Source: CAZAKZ01 sp964485695
Lineage (GTDB): Bacteria > Planctomycetota > JAFGQW01
Direction: 5' to 3'
DNA length: 21,434 bases
Assembly: GCA_964485695.1 (NCBI GenBank)
Contig: CAZAKZ010000099.1
Location: 1 to 21,434 of the forward strand
Made by a program: the position numbers and the translations under genes. The notes beneath the pieces were generated by a model. It was not told where the DNA came from. It searched no databases and saw only the letters and a program-made list of their open reading frames with translations. Positions within the stretch are counted from its first letter, which is position 1; each line of letters begins with the position of its first letter. Positions 1 through 6,901 of this stretch are shown here, piece by piece.

Positions 1-5
1 CCTAA

Positions 6-1904
6 ATCCTTTGCAGGTACCGAGTTGCGCTGCACGATTCGAACTTACACTCGTACGACTTCGAGGGGAGGACCGATCCCCGGCGCGATGTCCACCGATT
101 CCTGGACCTTGCCCGGAAGCGTGACCTCAAGGTGTTCGCCCGGCCCGGTCCCTACATCTATGCCGAGTGGAGAAACCAGGGTGTGCCGGATCACGCAGCT
201 CCCCTGAACAAGTCGGACCCCACCTACAGGAAAAAGGCGACTGGGTGGATCGAGGCGGTCTGCGCCGCCCTACGGCCCCACCTCGCCTCCAGAAACGGGC
301 CCGTGTTTCTGGTCCAGGCCGACAACGAGTCCGATCCCGCCATCCACGTCCACGGCGAATCCCTGGGCCTGGGTGTTACCCCCGGACCGTTCCAGGTCTG
401 GCTCCGGCAGCGATACAAGGAAGTGGACACCCTCAATGTGGCCTGGGGCACGCACCTCTCCGCCTTCGAAGAAGCCCGGGCCGTGGTCGTGGACGGCATC
501 CCGGGCACGCGCCGGGCTTTCCTGGACGCCTGCGACTTCCGCTACCACCTGGCCGCCGACCACGCTGACTTCGCGGTCCGGACCCTCCGCGCCTCGGGCA
601 TCGACTGTCCTGTCTGCCTCAACACCTGGCCCGGCCACGACGCCCAGGACTGGTGGACCTTCTCCCACCTGGCCGATCTCCACGGCATCGATCCCTATCC
701 GGCCAACCTCTACCGCGGATATGCCGGAGAGCACCGGTATCACGCCGAGCGGTTTCGATACCTCAGGTCCCTGGCCGGACCCTCCTTCATCGTCGAGTTC
801 GGATCCGGTGTCTGGCGCGGCCAGGAGACGGTGACCGGGACCTTCGATCCGGACCACTACCGCCTCGCGGCCCTCACTGCCCTGGCCGGCGGGGTCACGG
901 GCTGGAACTGGTACATGCTGGCCGACCGGGACCAGTGGCTCATGGCACCCGTGACACCGGACGGTCGGCTCAAAGACGACCTGGGGGCAGTGTTCAGCGC
1001 CATGGCAAGGATCCTGCGCGATCTGGATCCGGCCTCGCGCCGCGTGTCGACCTCGTTCGCGGCCGTCTGGTCCCCGCGGCACAGCCAGACGGCCGAGATC
1101 GGAGAAGGGCGGAACCGTGACGAGGTGCGCATCGCCCTGCACGATCTGGGCGTGGCCCACGACTTCGTGGACGTGGATCGGGACCGAGATGAACGTCCCC
1201 GGGTCCTCCTCTACACGGGCCCTGCCTGGCTCTCACGCGCGGGCCAGGAGGGATTGCTCGACCACGTCGAGGGAGGAGGCACCCTTGTTTTCCACCGCAC
1301 CCTGCCGCTTCTGGACGAGGACCTGACCCCGCTGAATCTTCTGGACCTGCCCGTCCCGGACGGCACCGGCCATCCCGGGGAGCGCAGGATCCGGGTGAAC
1401 ATCGGCGAGACCTGGGTTCTGGCCGCCGGACCGACGCTCCGGTATCGCGCCCCCCCGGGCAGGCCCGTTCAGGCGTACGAGGCCTCCCCGGATACCGGTG
1501 AGGAGGATTCCATCCTGCACCTCCCGGCGGGTGTTCGTCCGTTTGTCACGGGATCACACTGGATCCGGGACAAGGGCCGCATCCTCATCCTGGGGTGCGC
1601 TCCCACTCCGACCTCGATCCTCCACCTCCTCGAGGACCTGGACGCATCCCCGCCCTGCTTCCCCTTGACGCCGGGCATCCGGGCCGCGCTCCTGGAGGGG
1701 CCGGAGGCACCGGCCCTGATCCTGGTGAATCCCGGGGACGAGGCCGTCAGCGGCACGATCCGCCTGAACGCCACGGGCCTGCCGGACGGAGTCAGAGAAC
1801 TCCTCGACCTCGAATCGAGGGAAAGGGAGAAGGTCACGATCCAGGGGGGGGAGTTGACGATTCGCATACCCGGCCGGGGCGGTCGGGTGGTCCTCCTGCT
1901 GTAG
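6..1904 (+). CDS. GH35/GH42-like beta-galactosidase, 5'-incomplete
   Basis: This is a clan GH-A glycoside hydrolase, probably a beta-galactosidase acting on terminal galactosides. The frame is open from a stop at 3-5 to 1904, but no good start exists before GTG 132. The family signature begins upstream of that GTG (YDFEGRTD near 54) and continues as RPGPYIYAEW, a GH35 hallmark. Counting from GTG 132, VQADNE places the acid/base Glu at residue 66 and FIVEFGSG the nucleophile at Glu222. A segment reading RQRYKEVDTLNVAWGT looks more like GH42. A glutamine-amidotransferase-like middle domain (about 350-420, LLYTGPAW and GGGTLVFH) and a beta-rich C-terminus follow. No signal peptide is visible because the N-terminus is missing. 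The gene converges on efp 25 bp away. The family is confident; substrate and true start are not. Confidence 0.8.
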   Translation: MLCRYRVALHDSNLHSYDFEGRTDPRRDVHRFLDLARKRDLKVFARPGPYIYAEWRNQGVPDHAAPLNKSDPTYRKKATGWIEAVCAALRPHLASRNGPVFLVQADNESDPAIHVHGESLGLGVTPGPFQVWLRQRYKEVDTLNVAWGTHLSAFEEARAVVVDGIPGTRRAFLDACDFRYHLAADHADFAVRTLRASGIDCPVCLNTWPGHDAQDWWTFSHLADLHGIDPYPANLYRGYAGEHRYHAERFRYLRSLAGPSFIVEFGSGVWRGQETVTGTFDPDHYRLAALTALAGGVTGWNWYMLADRDQWLMAPVTPDGRLKDDLGAVFSAMARILRDLDPASRRVSTSFAAVWSPRHSQTAEIGEGRNRDEVRIALHDLGVAHDFVDVDRDRDERPRVLLYTGPAWLSRAGQEGLLDHVEGGGTLVFHRTLPLLDEDLTPLNLLDLPVPDGTGHPGERRIRVNIGETWVLAAGPTLRYRAPPGRPVQAYEASPDTGEEDSILHLPAGVRPFVTGSHWIRDKGRILILGCAPTPTSILHLLEDLDASPPCFPLTPGIRAALLEGPEAPALILVNPGDEAVSGTIRLNATGLPDGVRELLDLESREREKVTIQGGELTIRIPGRGGRVVLLL

Positions 1905-1929
1905 TTCAATCCACAACAGCCGGCTGCTA

Positions 1930-2493
1930 TCAGTTCACGCGTTCCAGGAAATCTCCCGACTCGGTGGAGACCTTGACCCTATCCCCCACCTTGATGTGGT
2001 TGGGGACCTTCAGGGTCAATCCGGTCTCCAGGGTGGCGGGCTTGAACACGTTGGAGACGGTGTCGCCGCGGACGCCGGGCTCGGTCTCGGTCACCTCCAG
2101 CTCCACGGATGGAGGCAGGGCCACGTTGATGGGCCTGCCCTCGTAAAAGGTGATGTTGACCCTGGCGTTGTGACGAACGAACTTCATCTCCCCGCCGATG
2201 ATCTCCCGATGCAGGGTGTACTGCTCGTAGTTCTCCTGGTCCATGAACACGAAACCTTCGCCTTCAGGATAGAGATATTCACAGTCCCTCTTGTCCAGAA
2301 ACGCGGTCTCCACCTTGTCCGAGGAACGGAAGCGATGCGTGATGTGGTCGCCCCGATTCAGGTTCTTCAGCTTGGTCTGCATGGCCCCGCCGCCCTTGGA
2401 GAGCTTCACGTGCTGGGTTTCAACGACGATCCAGAGATCGTCCTCGAACTTGATGACACTGCCCACCCTCATCTGACTTGCAGGTATTGCCAT
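1930..2493 (-). CDS. efp: Elongation factor P
   Basis: EF-P binds between the ribosomal P and E sites and rescues ribosomes stalled at polyproline stretches. The 187-residue product has the normal family length and all three domains: an N-terminal KOW-like domain (1-65), a central OB domain (66-128, with FMDQENYEQ) and a C-terminal OB domain carrying the signature GDTVSNVFKPATLETG. ATG 2493 is chosen because translation then begins MAIPASQMRVG and an AAGGAG site sits 10 nt upstream; the longer frame to 2622 has neither. The tip loop reads HVKLSKGGGAMQTKLKNL with Lys33 at the apex, where the common form is KPGKG. Whether Lys33 is modified, and how, is not visible because no modification gene lies in the window. 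It lies 139 nt downstream of infA on the same strand, so co-transcription is plausible. Confidence 0.97.
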   Translation of the reverse strand: MAIPASQMRVGSVIKFEDDLWIVVETQHVKLSKGGGAMQTKLKNLNRGDHITHRFRSSDKVETAFLDKRDCEYLYPEGEGFVFMDQENYEQYTLHREIIGGEMKFVRHNARVNITFYEGRPINVALPPSVELEVTETEPGVRGDTVSNVFKPATLETGLTLKVPNHIKVGDRVKVSTESGDFLERVN

Positions 2494-2503
2494 GACTGAT
2501 AGA

Positions 2504-2509
2504 CTCCTT
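2504..2509 (-). promoter_or_regulatory. Ribosome binding site of efp
   Basis: On the minus strand this reads AAGGAG, 10 nt before ATG 2493. It fixes the efp start and excludes the 43-residue upstream extension of the open frame. Confidence 0.8.
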
Positions 2510-2632
2510 GTCGAACAGAAACCGCGTCGACGGGACAGAACGGTCGATTGGAATCGAACCGGGGAACCCACCCGGAAATTGCCGGGATGGACACAGGGGT
2601 CGAGCCATTCTGCCGGCAACATTCAGGAAGGA

Positions 2633-2851
2633 TCAGCGGCCGCGATAGACGATCCGACCCTTGGAGAGGTCATAGGGCGACATCTCGACGGTCACTGTAT
2701 CGCCGGGCAGGATCCGGATGAAGTACTTGCGCATTCTTCCGGAAACGTACGCGAGCACGCTGTGCCCGTTTTCAAGCTCCACACGAAATCGGGCGTTGGG
2801 AAGGGACTCCTTCACCACGGCCTCAACCGTTATCGTCTCCTCTTTCGCCAT
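2633..2851 (-). CDS. infA: Translation initiation factor IF-1
   Basis: IF-1 is the small OB-fold factor that occupies the ribosomal A site during initiation. The 72-residue product has exactly the family length and near-textbook sequence: MAKEETITVEAVV at the start, a core with GHSVLAYVSGRMRKYFIRI, then GDTVTVEMSPYDLSKGRI and a terminal YRGR. The start at 2851 follows from that alignment; the upstream ribosome binding site is weak (only an AGAG-like stretch). infA is usually found near ribosomal protein genes. Here it heads a short minus-strand unit with efp and is divergent from a DUF2459-like lipoprotein gene. Confidence 0.97.
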   Translation of the reverse strand: MAKEETITVEAVVKESLPNARFRVELENGHSVLAYVSGRMRKYFIRILPGDTVTVEMSPYDLSKGRIVYRGR

Positions 2852-2923
2852 TCTGACTTTTCTCTAACTTCATCTTGTTCAGAAACTTGCGGAAAAACAA
2901 GAAACCCGTACCGCATCCCGGAA

Positions 2924-2951
2924 ATCATAATCGATCCTGAGGAAAAACCAA
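2924..2951 (-). promoter_or_regulatory. Candidate sigma70-type promoter for infA-efp
   Basis: Read on the minus strand this is TTGGTT, a 16-nt spacer, then TATGAT. The -10 box matches the consensus at five of six positions and the -35 box at its first three. It lies about 75 nt before the infA start, in the divergent infA/lipoprotein gap. This is pattern matching only. Confidence 0.35.
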
Positions 2952-3105
2952 ATGATGGATTCCGACTTCCAGGGGAAAAATCCGGCTGCCACGCGCTCCA
3001 GCCACGATTCAACGATATTATTTGTCCAGGAAGAGACGGCTGCAAGCGAAAGGCCTGAAAATGTCGGCCTCCAGGATTCCCCGGATGTCGGAACCGAGCC
3101 GCACC

Positions 3106-3690
3106 ATGAAAAAGAAATGGATCAAATACCTCCTCCTCCTCATGATCCTGGCCGCCTTCTTCTGGGTCGCCGGATGTATCTCCACGGTCACGCCTCCCCG
3201 GGATCCCGAGGATCCCGTCACCGTCTACCTGGTGGAGGGGCCCTGCCACGCAGGCGTGGTGCTTCCAAAGCCGCAGGGAGGCATGGTGGACTTCACCTAT
3301 GGCGACTGGGACTGGTTCGCCACGAACCACGACAGCTGGTATCACGCCTTCGACACCATCCTCTGGCCGACCCAAGGCGCCCTCGGCCGCCGGGGTCTGC
3401 CGACACGGGACCGGGTCGCTCTGGAGGCGCGATTCCCCCCCGATTGGCTGAAACCGTTTCAGGCCTCCAGGGAGAAGGCCGCAAAACTCCTCGGAATCCT
3501 GGAGTCCCGGTTCAGGGTCCATGAGGCCGAGTCCGTGTTCAACAGCCGGTTCGGCCTCACCTTCGTGCCCGACGACCAGGGCTACTGGTTCCTGAAGAAC
3601 TGCAATGACACCACGGCGGACTGGTTGAGAATGCTGGATTGCTCGGTGTCCTGGGTGCCCATCCGGCTGGGACTCCGCCTGGGTCGGTAA
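3106..3690 (+). CDS. DUF2459-like lipoprotein
   Basis: This is a predicted membrane-anchored lipoprotein of 194 residues with unknown activity. ATG 3106 is chosen because it gives a lipoprotein signal: MKKKWIKY, a hydrophobic stretch to residue 22, and a lipobox-like VAGC with Cys24 as the lipidated residue. Upstream in-frame ATGs (3022, 3061) would add a charged extension in front of the signal. The body resembles DUF2459 (TIGR02117): GPCHAGVVLP around 45-54 with His48, a DFTYGDWDWF stretch, a DTILWPTQGALGRRGLP region, and a C-terminal FLKNCNDTTADWL in which Cys166 fits the family's CNTWTA motif. Conserved His and Cys residues suggest an NlpC/P60-like hydrolase fold, but that is inference. 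The small membrane protein gene begins 115 nt downstream and may share its transcript. Confidence 0.72.
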   Translation: MKKKWIKYLLLLMILAAFFWVAGCISTVTPPRDPEDPVTVYLVEGPCHAGVVLPKPQGGMVDFTYGDWDWFATNHDSWYHAFDTILWPTQGALGRRGLPTRDRVALEARFPPDWLKPFQASREKAAKLLGILESRFRVHEAESVFNSRFGLTFVPDDQGYWFLKNCNDTTADWLRMLDCSVSWVPIRLGLRLGR

Positions 3691-3805
3691 AGAGTGGGGT
3701 GACGCCGGGTGTATGGGGGTTTATCATGAAGGAGCCCCATGGCAAGCCCCTCGACAGGGGGAATCTCCGGCGTAGCAAAGGTACTAAACGGTGAGGAAGG
3801 TGACC

Positions 3806-4192
3806 ATGTTTCAGGCCGCCAGAAAATACCGGACCTTCATGGGTGGGATGCTCATGTACGCCTTTCTCCTCCCCTGCGTGGCCTACGTCATCCGGCAGCT
3901 CCCGGACTCGAACTGGGTCGTTCTCCTCGCCATCCTGCCGGTGGTGCCCATCGCCTACACCCTCTCCACGTCCATCCGGTATCCGGACCGGTTCGCCCGG
4001 GAGCAGGGTCGCCCACTGCTCCAGCCGGGAAACTTCGCGCTCCTGTGCACCTTCTTCCTGGTCCTGGCCATCGGCCTCCTGGAAGCCCTCGACCTGCTGG
4101 ATCTTCCCTGGATCCTGGTCCCGGTGTTCATGTTGATCTTCTGGTCCCTCGGCATGTTCCTGGCCCAGTGGCGGGTCAGGAAATCAGGGTGA
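3806..4192 (+). CDS. Small integral membrane protein, unknown function
   Basis: This 128-residue, strongly hydrophobic protein belongs to no family I recognise. About four membrane segments are visible: near 14-30 (MLMYAFLLPCVAYVI), 37-53 (WVVLLAILPVVPIAYTL), 75-92 (FALLCTFFLVLAIGLLEAL) and 99-119 (WILVPVFMLIFWSLGMFLA). A short basic tail, WRVRKSG, follows. The loop between helices 2 and 3 is charged (RYPDRFAREQGRP). ATG 3806 is preferred over GTG 3791 because AGGAAGG lies 7 nt before it. The gene is downstream of the DUF2459-like lipoprotein on the same strand and ends just before a hairpin-rich gap that separates it from the convergent ALDH operon. Its function cannot be inferred from context. 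Confidence 0.7.
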   Translation: MFQAARKYRTFMGGMLMYAFLLPCVAYVIRQLPDSNWVVLLAILPVVPIAYTLSTSIRYPDRFAREQGRPLLQPGNFALLCTFFLVLAIGLLEALDLLDLPWILVPVFMLIFWSLGMFLAQWRVRKSG

Positions 4193-4214
4193 GGGGCCGC
4201 GCAAGAATCATCCA

Positions 4215-4260
4215 CCACCCGCAAAGCGGGTGGCTTGAGGAAGCCCCCTCGAAGGGGGCT
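4215..4260. repeat. Two adjacent perfect hairpins
   Basis: CCACCCGC-AAA-GCGGGTGG (4215-4233) is followed after 8 nt by AGCCCCCT-CGA-AGGGGGCT (4242-4260). Both are 8-bp perfect stems with 3-nt loops, and a weaker CCCGG/CCGGG stem follows at 4261-4279. They lie between convergent genes, so they could end transcripts from both sides, although no U-tract follows. The arrangement also resembles REP elements or the subterminal hairpins of IS200/IS605-type ends. No transposase is present nearby. Confidence 0.75.
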
Positions 4261-4291
4261 CCCGGTGCACACCGCCGGGCACACACCGGAT

Positions 4292-4339
4292 TTCATCCGC
4301 ACTGAATGAGTCGAATCGGGCTCGTTCAGGACGGATGAA
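4292..4339. repeat. Long interrupted hairpin
   Basis: TTCATCCG (4292-4299) pairs with CGGATGAA (4332-4339). Inside it, after a 2-nt mismatch, CTGAATGAG (4302-4310) pairs with CTCGTTCAG (4321-4329), with one G-U pair and a 10-nt loop. The 5' arm is also complementary to GGATGAAAT at 4379-4387, so alternative folds exist. Confidence 0.65.
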
Positions 4340-4346
4340 TGAAGAG

Positions 4347-4376
4347 GGTGAATGAGTCTGTTTTGACTCATCCACC
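4347..4376. terminator. Hairpin between convergent genes, possible terminator
   Basis: GGTGaATGAGTC (4347-4358) pairs with GACTCATcCACC (4365-4376): 11 of 12 positions pair around a TGTTTT loop. It sits 92 nt beyond the stop of the minus-strand ALDH16-C gene and about 155 nt beyond the plus-strand membrane protein. There is no clear U-tract, so a terminator role is inferred from position and stem strength. Confidence 0.4.
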
Positions 4377-4467
4377 CCGGATGAAATCGGGCAGGAGTTG
4401 GGCGCCGGATCGGTAGAACCTCTTTGGGACCACGCCCAGAGGACGTGGTATTATTCACTCAATAAAT

Positions 4468-5382
4468 TCACACCCCTCTCGGGTGCCACGCCGTCTTCCA
4501 CTCCACGAAGGCTTGTATCTGGTAGAGGTTCACCCCGGTGTCGCCCCGCCACTCTCCGGCCGCAGGATCCTCGAAGAGGCGTACCCGCTTCACGCTCTCT
4601 GCTGCAGCGGCCTCCAGTTCCCGGACCTGGTCCGGGGTACCGCCGAACCAGGCCACGGCATCGACGTCCCTGTGCGAGGCGGCGTGGGGCAGGATCTCTT
4701 CCCTGGGGCCGGTGAGGAGGTTCACCACGCCGGGTGGAACGTCGCTGACGGCCACGGCCTCGGCAAAGTCCACGGCCAGGGTGGGGGCCGGGCCCTCCAC
4801 CACGGCCACTGCGGTGTTGCCGGAGAGAATCACCGGCACCAGGGCCGACACCAGGCCCACGAGGGGAGACCGGAGGGAGGGGAACACGGCCACGACGCCC
4901 ATGGGTTCGGGCACAGTGACGTTGAAGAAGGGAGCCGCCACCGGGTTCACGCCGCCCAAGACCTGGGCGAACTTGTCGGTCCAGCCCGCGTACCCGAAGA
5001 TCCGGTCCACTGCGGCGGACACCTCGGCCGTGGCGGCTGCACTGGCCCGGCCGGCCGCCTTCCCGAGGTCCGCCTCCAGGGCCGCGCGCCGGCCCTCCAC
5101 CACCTCGGCCAGGCGATAGAGGACCTGGCCGCGGTTGAAGGCGGTGCGGGCTGCCCACGGGCCGAACGCCCCCCGGGCAGCCACCACCGCATCACGGAAG
5201 TCCTTTCGGGAAGCGTGGGCGTATCGAGCCACGGGTCTCCCCCTTTCATTCTCGAACGTGAGGGTGCGGCCACCGGCCGCCGGGACAAAACCGCCCTTGA
5301 CGAAGAGTTTGAAGGTCCGGGGAACGGGCAGGCGCCCGGGCTCCAGGATTTGCCCTTTTCGCCCTTTTCCGCCTCCGGCCAT
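4468..5382 (-). CDS. Truncated aldehyde dehydrogenase: C-terminal pseudo-domain of a split ALDH16
   Basis: This 304-residue protein has an ALDH fold but no catalytic domain. It starts with an ALDH-type strand (FKLFVKGGFVP, about 24-34), then an N-terminal ALDH region (DFRDAVVAARGAFGPW, 61-76) and a Rossmann region (MGVVAVFPSLRSPLVGLVSA, 161-180; SDVPPGVVNLLTG, 213-225). It reaches DAVAWFGG (241-248), where a normal ALDH has its GSTxVG motif. It then skips the Cys-bearing domain and ends with a tail, FVEWKTAWHPRGV, that resembles ALDH16 C-termini. The active-site PWNFP is PSLRSP. Bacterial and animal ALDH16 proteins carry just such a truncated second ALDH domain after a full first one. ATG 5382 overlaps the TGA of the upstream gene (TGATG), with GGAGG 7 nt before it, so translation is probably coupled. 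Confidence 0.85.
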   Translation of the reverse strand: MAGGGKGRKGQILEPGRLPVPRTFKLFVKGGFVPAAGGRTLTFENERGRPVARYAHASRKDFRDAVVAARGAFGPWAARTAFNRGQVLYRLAEVVEGRRAALEADLGKAAGRASAAATAEVSAAVDRIFGYAGWTDKFAQVLGGVNPVAAPFFNVTVPEPMGVVAVFPSLRSPLVGLVSALVPVILSGNTAVAVVEGPAPTLAVDFAEAVAVSDVPPGVVNLLTGPREEILPHAASHRDVDAVAWFGGTPDQVRELEAAAAESVKRVRLFEDPAAGEWRGDTGVNLYQIQAFVEWKTAWHPRGV

Positions 5383-6866
5383 CACCGCACCTCCAGGTAG
5401 GCCCGCAGGCCGTGGAGGCCGCCGTCCCGCCCGGTCCCGCTCTCCTTGTAGCCGCCGATGGGGCTCGCGGGGTCGAGGCGGCCCCAGGCATTGCCCCAGA
5501 CCACGCCCGCCCGGATCCGGCCGGCCACTTCCAACACCTTGGATCCCTTGTCGCTCCAGACGCCGGCGGCGAGGCCGTGGCAGGTGTTGTTGGCCCGGGC
5601 CACCGCCTCGTCGGGGGTGCGGAAGGTGAGGAGCGAGAGCACCGGCCCCGGGATCTCCTCCAGGGCGATGGTGTGCGACTGGGCCACGCCGGTGAAGAAG
5701 GTGGGCGGATGGAAATAGCCCCGGTCCGGTACGGTGCTGGCTGCCTGGTGTTTCTGGGCTCCCTCGTCCTCGCCCGCCTGCACGAGATCCCGCGTCCGGT
5801 CCAGGCGCTTGCCTGTAAGAACGGGGCCCACGTCGGTATTGGCGTCCAGGGGGTTCCCCACCCGGAGCGTGGCCAGGCGTCGGTCCAGCTTCTCCACCAC
5901 CTCGTCGTGAACATTCTCCTGGACCAGAAGGCGGGAGCCGGCCATGAGAGGGGGGCCGGCGTGGTGGAAGGCGCCGCCCGCCACGGCCTCCACGGCCTGG
6001 TCGAGGGCGGCGTCCTCGAACAGGATGTGAACGCCCTTGCCGCCGAGGTCCAGGGTAAGGCGCTTCCCGACGCCGGCCAGGGCGCGGCGCACTTGCTTGC
6101 CCACGGCCGCGGAACCGGAGAACGCCACCCTATCCACGTCCCGGTGGGCGACCAGGAGATCGCCCGTGTCGCCGCCGCCGTTCAGGATGTTCACCACGCC
6201 GGGGGGGAGACCGGCTTCCCGGAAGATCTCCGCCAGGCGCATGGCGCTGCACGGCGTGTTCTGCGAGGGTTTCACCACCACGGTGTTGCCCGCGGCCAGG
6301 GCCGGCGCGATCTTTCGCGCTGCGCCAAGTAGCGGAGAAGACCCCGAAAGCACCTGGGCAACAACGCCGAGGGGCACGGCCGTGGCCCCGGGAAAGACGT
6401 GGCCGATCTTGTCCGCCCACCCGGCGTGGTAGAGGAAGTGCGCTGCGGCCATGGGCACGTCGAGGCTACGCACCGCCCGCACCGGCTTGCCGGTGTCCAG
6501 GGTCTCCAGGAGGGCCAGGTCGCCCGCCCGCTCCTGGATCAGCCGGCCGATGCGGTAGAGCACCTTGCCGCGCTCGAGGCCGCCCAGCGGTGCCCAGTGC
6601 CGCTGGAAAGCATCCCGGGCCGCCCGGACCGCGCGGTTCACCGCCTTGCCGTCGGCGGCGGCCGCCTCGCAGAGCGTCTCCTCGGTGGCCGGATTCACGG
6701 CTGCAACGTGATTCTCACCGGCCACGAACTTCCCCCGGATGAAGTGGCCGTACCGGGGCTCCAGGCTCACCGCATCCGTGGACTCGGCCGCCGGAGCGTA
6801 GTCCCACAGGTCGCCGAAGAGAAGCTCCGGCACGCCCGCCGGCTCCGAAGGGGGTTTCGAGTCCAT
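5382..6866 (-). CDS. ALDH16-type aldehyde dehydrogenase, N-terminal part, catalytic residues lost
   Basis: This 494-residue protein has a full ALDH domain preceded by an ALDH16-like leader (LWDYAPAAEST, then YGHFIRGKFV). NAD-binding features are largely kept: GNTVVVKPS with Lys199, GLPPGVVNILNG, VAFSGSAAVGK, and LEEIPGPVLS with Glu404. Three catalytic positions are altered by my alignment to the family pattern. The oxyanion Asn of PWNFP is Ser176 in SGSSP. The general-base Glu of ELGGK is Asp273. The nucleophilic Cys of GQCCCAG is Leu307 in HHAGPPLMAGSR. Dehydrogenase activity is therefore doubtful. Start ATG 6866 has GGAG 5 nt upstream. It lies 35 nt after deoC and overlaps the next gene by one base. 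Together with that gene it totals 798 residues, close to a fused ALDH16. Confidence 0.88.
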   Translation of the reverse strand: MDSKPPSEPAGVPELLFGDLWDYAPAAESTDAVSLEPRYGHFIRGKFVAGENHVAAVNPATEETLCEAAAADGKAVNRAVRAARDAFQRHWAPLGGLERGKVLYRIGRLIQERAGDLALLETLDTGKPVRAVRSLDVPMAAAHFLYHAGWADKIGHVFPGATAVPLGVVAQVLSGSSPLLGAARKIAPALAAGNTVVVKPSQNTPCSAMRLAEIFREAGLPPGVVNILNGGGDTGDLLVAHRDVDRVAFSGSAAVGKQVRRALAGVGKRLTLDLGGKGVHILFEDAALDQAVEAVAGGAFHHAGPPLMAGSRLLVQENVHDEVVEKLDRRLATLRVGNPLDANTDVGPVLTGKRLDRTRDLVQAGEDEGAQKHQAASTVPDRGYFHPPTFFTGVAQSHTIALEEIPGPVLSLLTFRTPDEAVARANNTCHGLAAGVWSDKGSKVLEVAGRIRAGVVWGNAWGRLDPASPIGGYKESGTGRDGGLHGLRAYLEVR

Positions 6867-6901
6867 GATTTCTCCGTGATTTCAAATCCTCACTGGAACC
6901 G

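Larger units (their letters stand above)
4193..4467. other. Intergenic region without a gene, hairpin-rich
   Basis: This gap separates a plus-strand membrane protein gene from the convergent minus-strand ALDH operon. I see no credible protein-coding frame. Nearly all of 4215-4391 can be folded into consecutive stems, listed separately. The motifs GGATGAA and its complement TTCATCC, and AATGAGTC and its complement, recur several times and give competing pairings. Confidence 0.6.

Noticed and set aside
270..1160. Minus-strand open frame of 296 codons opposite the GH35-like gene
   Set aside because: Its composition is that of an antisense shadow. The plus strand carries unmistakable GH35 motifs with both catalytic Glu residues.
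2540..2610. tRNA-like T-arm sequence (GGTTCGATTCC on the minus strand) between infA and efp
   Set aside because: The bases flanking the GTTCGATTC loop pair for only two positions, and no acceptor stem or anticodon arm can be drawn around it.
3726..3794. Possible 22-codon peptide gene (MKEPHGKPLDRG...) just before the small membrane protein
   Set aside because: It has no convincing ribosome binding site, no recognisable motif and ordinary chance length. Its overlap with the next gene's start region is suggestive only.
4193..4467. TnpB-type omega-RNA or a complete IS200/IS605 element
   Set aside because: No TnpA or TnpB coding sequence or remnant is present. Only the hairpin style is reminiscent, so it is reported as structure without that identity.
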